64,000 bases of DNA from Polaribacter reichenbachii (GTDB taxonomy: Bacteria; Bacteroidota; Bacteroidia; Flavobacteriales; Flavobacteriaceae). The notes beneath the pieces were generated by a model. It had not been told where the DNA came from and ran no database searches. It worked only from the letters and a program-made list of their open reading frames with translations. The stretch spans positions 3,331,501 to 3,395,500 of the forward strand of contig NZ_CP019419.1 in the NCBI RefSeq assembly GCF_001975665.1. Reading direction: 5' to 3'. This document shows, piece by piece, positions 57,734-64,000 of this stretch. The position numbers were made by a program, and so were the translations under genes. Within the stretch, counting starts at the first letter, position 1; each line of letters begins with the position of its first letter.

Positions 57734-58958
57734 TGCTTAAAATTGTTGAGATGTTCATTTTTAACAAAGGGATTATAGTTAACACCACTGCAATGAATAC
57801 CATTATCAGCATTAATCCCGCTATTTTTAATACCTCTAATAAAGGTAAATCTTGTAAAATGTTTTGTTGCACACTAATCGATTGGCTATTTATAAACATT
57901 GTTGCTCCCACTTTTATGGTGATATAACCAATGGTAAATGCCAAAAACACAAGAATTAGCGCTTCGTAAACTACCATTTTTATCAACTGAAACCTTGTGG
58001 CACCATAGGTTCTTAAGATGGCCAAATCGAAAGCACGCTCTTTCATCATTTTATATAAACTCATAAAGATACTTAGTGAAGCTATGCATAGAATTAGATA
58101 GCCAATTATTGCAATTGTCTTAAAGCCTACACTGGTATAATCATATAATTTATGGAGTTCATATTTGGGCAATACAGCCTGTAAATTGGTGTTCTCATTT
58201 ATCTTTCTAGGAAAATTCAATAAGGCACGTTTGCTTTTTAAACTAACTAATAAAGATGTAATTTCTTTTTGATGATCTGCAGAATGTTGATGTGCAGTAT
58301 GCTCGTCTTCATCATAATGTTTTTCTTCCTCTTCATGTTCTTCATGCTGATGTACTTCCCAAATACTTTCTAAACGGGTAACAATTAAACGATCGATTAC
58401 TTTTTGTGTAGGTTTTAGAATGCCTACTACTGTAAATTCTTCGGTATGTACCTCAAGGTCATTATCCAATAAACCGTGAGCGCTTAAAAAAGTATCGCCT
58501 ATTTTTAAATTGAGTTGTTGGGCTACTGTAGCTCCCAAAATCACCTCCATTGATTTTTGAACAAATTGCCCCTGCTCTAGTTCTGCTTTGTATAGTTCTG
58601 GATATTTTTCTGTACTACCAACAATTCGGAATCCTTTGTAATTATCGCCATAAGAAATAGGAATTACCCATTTTACCATAGAATTCTCAGTAATTTTCTG
58701 TGCTTCTTGATAAAAAATATTACCAGTAGGATTGTCTAGATGCAACACAGAAGCCAATACCAATTGCAGTGGACTGCCTTTTGCACCAATCACCAAATCG
58801 ATGTTTTCTAGGTTGTTTTCTATTTGATTTTTAAAAGAAAGTTCTATTTGTTTGATACCTAACAACAAGGTTATGCTCAAGGATAACGTAATGATACTTA
58901 AAACACTGTATAATGGTTTTGCCTGTATATTTTTAAGAGTGATGCTAAAAACATTCAT
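57723..58958 (-). CDS. FtsX/MacB-type ABC transporter permease with a His-rich loop
   Basis: Start chosen at ATG 58958 (MNVFSITLKNIQAKPLYSVL), which overlaps the stop of the ATPase (ATGA); a longer ATG start at 58985 adds nine residues. 411 residues with an N-terminal transmembrane helix, a large extracytoplasmic domain and three C-terminal helices (FKTIAIIGYLILCIASLSIF, LILVFLAFTIGYITIKVG, GLMLIMVFIAVVLTIIPLLK). The periplasmic part carries a His/Glu/Asp-rich stretch of about 30 residues (HQHEEHEEEEKHYDEDEH, then HQHSADHQ) just before the second helix. Histidine-rich loops are typical of zinc or nickel handling. Confidence 0.87.
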   Translation of the reverse strand: MNVFSITLKNIQAKPLYSVLSIITLSLSITLLLGIKQIELSFKNQIENNLENIDLVIGAKGSPLQLVLASVLHLDNPTGNIFYQEAQKITENSMVKWVIPISYGDNYKGFRIVGSTEKYPELYKAELEQGQFVQKSMEVILGATVAQQLNLKIGDTFLSAHGLLDNDLEVHTEEFTVVGILKPTQKVIDRLIVTRLESIWEVHQHEEHEEEEKHYDEDEHTAHQHSADHQKEITSLLVSLKSKRALLNFPRKINENTNLQAVLPKYELHKLYDYTSVGFKTIAIIGYLILCIASLSIFMSLYKMMKERAFDLAILRTYGATRFQLIKMVVYEALILVFLAFTIGYITIKVGATMFINSQSISVQQNILQDLPLLEVLKIAGLMLIMVFIAVVLTIIPLLKMNISTILSNEK

Positions 58959-59584
58959 AAGCTTATGGTATTTTGGAAGTAGCATTTTACTCTAGCATCA
59001 TGAGTAATAACAATTAAATGCGCTTTGGTTTGTTGTGCCTGTTGTAATAATAATTCAATTACTTTTTTACAATTGAAGTCGTCTAAACTCGATGTAGGTT
59101 CATCTGCTAAAATTACTTTGGGATGGTGAATGGCAGCCAACGCTATCCCCAGACGTTGCAACTGCCCTTCACTCAACACATGAATCTTCTTATTTTTATA
59201 TGCTGATAAATCGAGTTGTGTTAACAAGTTCTCAATTACATCAGTTGTTATTCTTTTTTTACTAAACAAAATGCGTGCTTTTAGGTTTTCTGTAACCGTT
59301 AAAGACTGAATAGCGTGTTTTTTCTGAAAAACGAGTCCGATATTTGCACCTCGAAACCCATCTAATTCTTTGTTTTTTAATTTATTAATGACATTGTCAT
59401 CCATAGTAATTGTACCACTTACAGGTTTTAATAAACCCGCTAAAAGATGTAAAAACGTAGTTTTACCTACCCCCGACTTTCCAAGAATAAGCAAGTTTTC
59501 TTGCGCTGATAAATGTATATCAGGGAATCTGAAAATGGGCTCACTATTTTTGTATTGAAAGGTTAGGTTCTTTGTTTTTATCAT
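58955..59584 (-). CDS. ABC transporter ATP-binding protein
   Basis: A 209-residue ATPase from ATG 59584. Walker A LGKSGVGKTTFLH, signature LSEGQLQRLGIALAA, Walker B VILADEPTSSLDD and the H-loop VITHD are all present, in the spacing of the LolD/MacB-type family. It partners the permease that overlaps it (ATGA); the pair may extrude or mobilise a substrate from the inner membrane. Confidence 0.93.
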   Translation of the reverse strand: MIKTKNLTFQYKNSEPIFRFPDIHLSAQENLLILGKSGVGKTTFLHLLAGLLKPVSGTITMDDNVINKLKNKELDGFRGANIGLVFQKKHAIQSLTVTENLKARILFSKKRITTDVIENLLTQLDLSAYKNKKIHVLSEGQLQRLGIALAAIHHPKVILADEPTSSLDDFNCKKVIELLLQQAQQTKAHLIVITHDARVKCYFQNTISL

Positions 59585-59608
59585 GTACTGTCAGTTCTAA
59601 TATGCCTA

Positions 59609-60208
59609 TTACTTTTTACATTTTATGAAATACATTGGTTGATTTTCTTGTACTTCATTTATTTCAAAAAGACCAAAATGTTTAAATTCTAACTTTACAG
59701 CTTCTTGATTGTAATAATATATTTTGACTCCTTCGTGAAATTCGTAACGATCCTTTTCTATTTGTTTTCCTTTTTTATAATTGGGTGCATCTTTAGTTAT
59801 CGCAGTAAAAAACATATATCCGTTTTCATTCAGTTGGTTGTAGCAGTCTTGAAGTAGCTTTATTCTTTGTTTGCTATCTAGTAAATGAATAAGGGCGTGA
59901 CAAAAAATTGCATCGTACTTTCTATCCTCAAAAGGCATTTGGGTTACTGAGCCGTGAAAAAGGGTGATTTCTCTTCCGTACTGTTTTTTTGCGAGTTCAA
60001 TAGCTGTTTTAGAAATTTCTATTCCGCTTACTTTAATTCCGTTTTCAATAAAAGGCTGGGCATTTCGCCCATACCCTATTCCTGGAATAAGAACATTCTT
60101 CAAAGACTTTTCTATGATGAAGTTTTTTGCAAGTACTGCAGCTTTTGTAGAGTTCATACCCCACATTTCTTGCTTGTTATGAAATGCTGTTTCCCAAAAT
60201 TCTGTCAT
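59609..60208 (-). CDS. class I SAM-dependent methyltransferase
   Basis: A 199-residue protein from ATG 60208 with motif I VLIPGIGYGRNAQPF (usually GxGxG, here GIGYG), VSGIEISKTAIELAKKQYG (acidic residue binding ribose), MPFEDRKYDAIFCHALIHLL (motif II/III) and IKLLQDCYNQLNENGYMFFT. It resembles the thiopurine/tellurite-type small methyltransferases. The substrate may be a metalloid or thiol (inference from the metal-handling neighbours). 24 bases separate it from the ATPase. Confidence 0.85.
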   Translation of the reverse strand: MTEFWETAFHNKQEMWGMNSTKAAVLAKNFIIEKSLKNVLIPGIGYGRNAQPFIENGIKVSGIEISKTAIELAKKQYGREITLFHGSVTQMPFEDRKYDAIFCHALIHLLDSKQRIKLLQDCYNQLNENGYMFFTAITKDAPNYKKGKQIEKDRYEFHEGVKIYYYNQEAVKLEFKHFGLFEINEVQENQPMYFIKCKK

Positions 60209-60257
60209 TGCTTTAAATATTGTTTTTATTGCACTCTACTTTCTCTTATGCTATCCT

Positions 60258-61457
60258 TTATGCTGGCAAAGGCCATTGATCTTGAGTAGGAAATAATTTT
60301 GTTTTCCAGATTTCAATTTCTTGTTCTGTTAATACACACTCTTGCAATGCTGCAATCATATGTGCTTTGTTAAGGTGTTGCCCTATAAAAACCAATTCCG
60401 TTTTACGATCTCCAAAGGTGGCATCCCAATCCGATTCAATCATTTCTTTATTATCCGCAAAAGCAGCATAATTTATTCTTTCAGCAAAAGGCATTGACGC
60501 CCACCAAACTCCTGCAAAATCTGCTTTACAAGAACCTCCAGCTGAGCTCCACAATAAAGCCTGATTAGATCTAGAAGCTAACCAAAACAAACCTTTACTT
60601 CTAATGATATTTTGCGGAAAAGATTGATTTAAATAATTTAAAAAACGATCTGGATGAAAAGGTGCTTTACTTCTAAATACAAAAGAACTAATGCCATATT
60701 CTTCAGTTTCTGGAACGTGTTCGTTTTCTAATTCTTTTATCCAACCTGCAGAAGCCTCAGCTTTATCATAATCGAATAACCCAGTGTTGATTACATCGTT
60801 TAAATCTACTTTAGAATGATTGGTGCAAATTATTTTAGCCTCAGGGTTTAACTTTTGAATGATGGCTTTTAATTCTTCTATATTATCACTAGAAACTAAA
60901 TCTGTTTTATTTAATAAAATTACATTGGCAAACTCAATTTGGTCGGTTAATAAGTTTACAATGGTTCTGTTATCGCCTTCTATATCTGTTAGTTCTCTTG
61001 TTGCTAAATAATCTGAACTTGAAAAATCTTTTAAGAAATTAAAAGCATCTACCACAGTAATCATATTATCGATATAACTGAATCTGCTTAAATCGATTTT
61101 ACCATCTTCACTCTCAAAAGTAAAAGTTTGTGCTACAGGAATTGGTTCACTTATTCCTGTACTTTCTATTAATAAATAATCGAATTTATTTTGTTTGGCT
61201 AACTTTTCTACTTCTATCATTAAATCCTCACGAAGCGTACAGCAAATACATCCATTAGACATTTCTACTAATTTCTCTTCGGTTCTAGATAGTGTGTTTT
61301 CGTTTTCTATAAACTGAGCATCTATATTTACCTCGCTCATATCATTAACAATAACAGCTACTTTTAAGCCCTCTTTATTGTGCAAAACATGATTTAATAA
61401 GGTAGTTTTACCAGCCCCTAAAAAGCCACTTAAAACAGTTACAGGTAGTTTTTTCAT
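60258..61457 (-). CDS. CobW/COG0523 GTPase (ZigA/ZNG-type metallochaperone)
   Basis: A 399-residue protein from ATG 61457. G1 [14 protein letters not shown], the metal-binding CxCC motif [13 protein letters not shown] (about residue 70), ESTGISEP (switch), NKTD (G4), and a CobW C-terminal domain including [20 protein letters not shown]. These GTPases deliver Zn2+ or another metal to client enzymes and are often induced by zinc limitation. It is followed downstream by the methyltransferase; together with a second COG0523 gene it supports a metal-homeostasis locus. Confidence 0.9.
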   Translation of the reverse strand: MKKLPVTVLSGFLGAGKTTLLNHVLHNKEGLKVAVIVNDMSEVNIDAQFIENENTLSRTEEKLVEMSNGCICCTLREDLMIEVEKLAKQNKFDYLLIESTGISEPIPVAQTFTFESEDGKIDLSRFSYIDNMITVVDAFNFLKDFSSSDYLATRELTDIEGDNRTIVNLLTDQIEFANVILLNKTDLVSSDNIEELKAIIQKLNPEAKIICTNHSKVDLNDVINTGLFDYDKAEASAGWIKELENEHVPETEEYGISSFVFRSKAPFHPDRFLNYLNQSFPQNIIRSKGLFWLASRSNQALLWSSAGGSCKADFAGVWWASMPFAERINYAAFADNKEMIESDWDATFGDRKTELVFIGQHLNKAHMIAALQECVLTEQEIEIWKTKLFPTQDQWPLPA

Positions 61458-61462
61458 TTTAT

Positions 61463-62377
61463 TTAAATCGTTTGTTTGTATTCATTTAACACACTTTCTA
61501 CTATTTTTTTGAGCAATAAAGGTTCACTACCTGGTCCTATCGTTAATAACTTAGCACCTGTTATCGGTATTCCTCTAAAGGCTCTTATGGTTACTTGTCC
61601 GTCTGGTGTTCTTTCGAAATAGGTATATGTTTCTTTTTTATCTATTAGTGTACAGCCATTTACACGTAATATGGTTTTTGGTATTTCTTTACAAATACTT
61701 TCTATGATTTCTTTATTGGGCAAAACAGGTAAATCCACAGAACAAGAAGACCAATGTGCTTTTAAATAATCTAATTTTTCTGGAATATTATTTGAAGATG
61801 ATAACTGAGGCAACAATGAAATATCAATTTCATCCATCGTAATAATTTTAGCAAAAGCATTGTAATCTTTTAACTCTTTAATTACCAACTCTTTTCTTTC
61901 TTTAAAACAATCTTTTAAATGGGTAAGCACTATTAATGAAGATACTTGTACTTGATTTGCTTCTAAATCATTATGCTCTTCTCTTTTTTGCCAGTTATGC
62001 ACATCTACTACCGCTATTTGTATGGGAGGTAAAAACTGCTCATTTAAACCAACTCCTAAAAATTCCATTAAAGCACAAGCATCAGATGTTCCATTTGCTT
62101 CAATTAAGGTTACTCCCTTATTTCGTTTCGGAATTCTATTTACAGCATTTCTCAGTTCATTAATTCCGCTACAACAAATACAGCTACCTGTTAGTGCTTT
62201 TATATCCTTTATATCTACCAGATTTAAAAACTGTTGCGCATCCATATTGGCATTTTCATAATCATTTAAAATGATAAAAGGGCTCCATCCATTTTCTGAA
62301 AAACTATTGCTTAAATATTTTAACAACGTTGTTTTCCCTGCCCCTAAAAAACCTACTATGGTAATAATCACTTCCAT
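61463..62377 (-). CDS. CobW/COG0523 GTPase, second paralogue
   Basis: A 304-residue protein from ATG 62377, shorter than its neighbour. G1 [15 protein letters not shown], the CxCC motif [18 protein letters not shown] (about residue 68), [17 protein letters not shown] (switch region, diverged), and a degenerate G4 (LTHLKD rather than NKxD). It lies 5 bases upstream of the first GTPase, so the two are co-transcribed. The altered G4 suggests weaker guanine selectivity or a different nucleotide. The C-terminal CobW domain is short. Confidence 0.85.
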   Translation of the reverse strand: MEVIITIVGFLGAGKTTLLKYLSNSFSENGWSPFIILNDYENANMDAQQFLNLVDIKDIKALTGSCICCSGINELRNAVNRIPKRNKGVTLIEANGTSDACALMEFLGVGLNEQFLPPIQIAVVDVHNWQKREEHNDLEANQVQVSSLIVLTHLKDCFKERKELVIKELKDYNAFAKIITMDEIDISLLPQLSSSNNIPEKLDYLKAHWSSCSVDLPVLPNKEIIESICKEIPKTILRVNGCTLIDKKETYTYFERTPDGQVTIRAFRGIPITGAKLLTIGPGSEPLLLKKIVESVLNEYKQTI

Positions 62378-62426
62378 ATTTTGAATTCTATTTCTATCTT
62401 GAAATAGTTGATTTAATGCTTCGGAA

Positions 62427-64000
62427 TTATCCTTCTAATTTATTTAGATGATTCATTTTTTCAATTAAATCTCCCGTAATTGCCACCACGGCAGGCTTCG
62501 GAATATTATCTTTATCGAAAGGCCAAGTACTGGTTGGATTACTTAAATCTTTTGTTTGCTCACCTGGGTGTTGTACACTTAAAAACAGTGTTTTACCATC
62601 TGGAGAAAACCAAGGCCCGGTTAGTTCTGCATCTTTAGGTGCAGAAGCTACACGAATTACTTTACCTGCATCTTTACCCAATCTCGGAATTACAAATAAA
62701 CTATTGTTTTTAAAAGCCATGTAAGGTTTGTCTGTTCTGTTCATAGCTCCACCAGACATGTCTGTGGTAATCCAAAGATTACCTGCCATATCAAAAGCCA
62801 AGTTATCAGGACAAGAAAAACCATTTTCTGTACCACCAGCGATGTATGTTGATGATTTAAACGTTAAGGCATCAAAAGCTCCGTTTGTTTCTACTATTTT
62901 TAAAATAGAACCATGATGATCTCCTTTTGGTTTGTTATTGGTTAAGGTGATAAAAATATGGCCAGTAATTGGATCTATTTCTATATCTTCTGGTCTGTTT
63001 AAAGGTGTTGCACCAATTAATTTAGCAGCCTCTCTAGCTCTGATTAAAACCTCTGTTTGGTTTTTAAACTTTGCTTTTAAAACCGGCTGATTTTCATAAT
63101 CTAAGGCCAACCATTGTCCGTTGATGGTATCTGCAACATAAAGTGTTCCCTCTTTTAAAGAACCTGGTTTAGAAGATACAAACTTGTACAAATGTTCATC
63201 ATTATGATCATCTCCAGTATATGCTACTACTCTTTTATCTTCTAATTCATAGAGGGTACAACATTCGTGTGCAAAACGACCTAAAGCAATATGTTTTTGC
63301 GCTTTACCATCTTTCGGATTCACTTCTACTACCCAACCATAATGCTCAGGAGGATAATTGTAAAAATTCTCCCATCCATATCCACTATTCCTGTGGCTTT
63401 CTACATTATTGTCATCATACTCTGTCTCTCCGAAAAAACCATCATAGTTTTCCTCGCAAGTAATAAAGGTTTTCCATGGGGTAATTCCTCCAGAACAATT
63501 TGCCAATGTTCCTTTTACACTGGTTTTTCCTTTTATGGGTGCATCCCAATTTAAGGCAATGTCTGTTTGTGCTGTAATTCTTCTGTTGTGCGGATCGTTT
63601 TGAACCACTTGCCAAATTCCGTTTTCCTCTTTAATTCTTATTATGCTTCCGCCAACATTGTACATTTCTTTATCTACTTGCGCTTTGGTTCTATGTGCTT
63701 TGGGATTATCGAAAGCACGATAATCGAAATCAGAAACAAAAAGTTGATTGACGTATTCGTGGTTTACCCACAACAAACCATCTTTAGGATTATTCTCATC
63801 AAACGGAATAAAACAAGTATAATCATTATTAAATCCGAAAGTATCTGTGTCGCTTATGGCATCTCCCCATTTGACTATAGTGTGATAATCTAAACCCTTT
63901 GCCAATAACAAATCGTCTTTATCAGAAGCCGGAATTCCTTCTAAAACCAAGTCTTTAAGAGCTTGCAATCTCTCTTTAGACATCTTGCTAAAATCTTTTG
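62427..64000 (-). CDS. PhoX-like (DUF839) protein, N-terminus outside the window
   Basis: The frame is open to the right edge of the window; an internal ATG lies at 63983, but PhoX-type proteins normally begin earlier with a Tat signal peptide. Visible: YHTIVKWGDAISDTDTFGFN, LLWVNHEYVNQLFVSDF, NCSGGITPWKTFITCEENYD (Cys/Glu of the metal site), GRFAHECCTLYELEDKRVVA, and FSCPDNLAFDMAGNLWITTD. The architecture matches Ca/Fe-dependent alkaline phosphatases of the PhoX family, but related DUF839 proteins may not be phosphatases. The product would be periplasmic. Confidence 0.85.
   Translation of the reverse strand, partial: KDFSKMSKERLQALKDLVLEGIPASDKDDLLLAKGLDYHTIVKWGDAISDTDTFGFNNDYTCFIPFDENNPKDGLLWVNHEYVNQLFVSDFDYRAFDNPKAHRTKAQVDKEMYNVGGSIIRIKEENGIWQVVQNDPHNRRITAQTDIALNWDAPIKGKTSVKGTLANCSGGITPWKTFITCEENYDGFFGETEYDDNNVESHRNSGYGWENFYNYPPEHYGWVVEVNPKDGKAQKHIALGRFAHECCTLYELEDKRVVAYTGDDHNDEHLYKFVSSKPGSLKEGTLYVADTINGQWLALDYENQPVLKAKFKNQTEVLIRAREAAKLIGATPLNRPEDIEIDPITGHIFITLTNNKPKGDHHGSILKIVETNGAFDALTFKSSTYIAGGTENGFSCPDNLAFDMAGNLWITTDMSGGAMNRTDKPYMAFKNNSLFVIPRLGKDAGKVIRVASAPKDAELTGPWFSPDGKTLFLSVQHPGEQTKDLSNPTSTWPFDKDNIPKPAVVAITGDLIEKMNHLNKLEG

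Noticed and set aside
1..64000. tRNA, rRNA, prophage or plasmid replication genes
   Set aside because: Nothing with the expected sequence or gene content was seen on either strand.

Overview
The window looks like a chromosome segment of a marine-type Flavobacteriaceae (Bacteroidota). It is strongly AT-rich, and two promoters fit the Bacteroidota pattern TTG-N19-TAnnTTTG. The gene families are typical of flavobacteria: DUF6266-type proteins, DUF4345, LytTR membrane regulators, paired sortilin-like/S9 peptidase secreted proteins, and many short lipoproteins. I see no tRNA, rRNA, CRISPR array, transposase, phage module or integrase.

Left two thirds (about 0.6-43.5 kb): this is best read as a long integron-type gene cassette array, with nearly all genes on the minus strand. 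Between the genes sits a family of about 120-135 bp hairpin sites, 23 traces in all, about 19 of them well formed. On the + strand a site reads (..)YAAC-GTTGTTGTATAAG ... GAAAATCCGCGAGGATTTTC ... AGCAATAAATTATATACGGT-GTTR(..). The decisive point is that the variable bases at the right end of one site pair with those at the left end of the NEXT site across the intervening gene or genes (for example GTTGTAGTGCAT ... ATGCACTACAAC around 29948-31105). This is what integron cassettes show, because the outer attC box is split between the two ends of a cassette. I count 18 cassettes with such matched ends. Genes read toward the attC that follows them, as in integrons. A second, longer site type (nine copies, hairpin TAAGCATTAC/GTAATGCTTA, constant GTTAAGG end) punctuates the same array, often followed by a separate non-coding nested-hairpin repeat (module B).

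The cassettes carry several kinds of cargo. There are regulator-plus-target pairs: HxlR/SRPBCC, HxlR/hydrolase, TetR/KAS II, Crp/nitroreductase twice, and Crp/DUF4345. There are spare copies of housekeeping enzymes (KAS II, methionine aminopeptidase). One four-gene cassette carries a folate-independent methionine synthase (MesD/MesX-type) with a TauE/SafE permease and an Lrp regulator. Others carry serine beta-lactamase-like hydrolases, a GH51 arabinofuranosidase and an M43 protease. From 36.8 to 43.4 kb runs a series of small cassettes with unknown lipoproteins and membrane or secreted proteins.

Right flank (43.7-47.4 kb): a DUF6266-like gene, then about 2.7 kb of gene-free DNA holding four long module B copies and one partial copy in the orientation opposite to those on the left.

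Right third (47.4-64 kb): ordinary chromosomal genes on the minus strand. They comprise two large secreted sortilin-like beta-propeller proteins flanking an S9 peptidase, then a metal-handling cluster (OB-fold-like secreted protein, FtsX-type permease with a His-rich loop, ABC ATPase, SAM methyltransferase, two CobW/COG0523 GTPases) and a PhoX-like protein running off the edge. No integrase lies in this flank, where one would be expected beside the start of a minus-strand array. The array is therefore an integrase-less cassette cluster, or its integrase acts from elsewhere.
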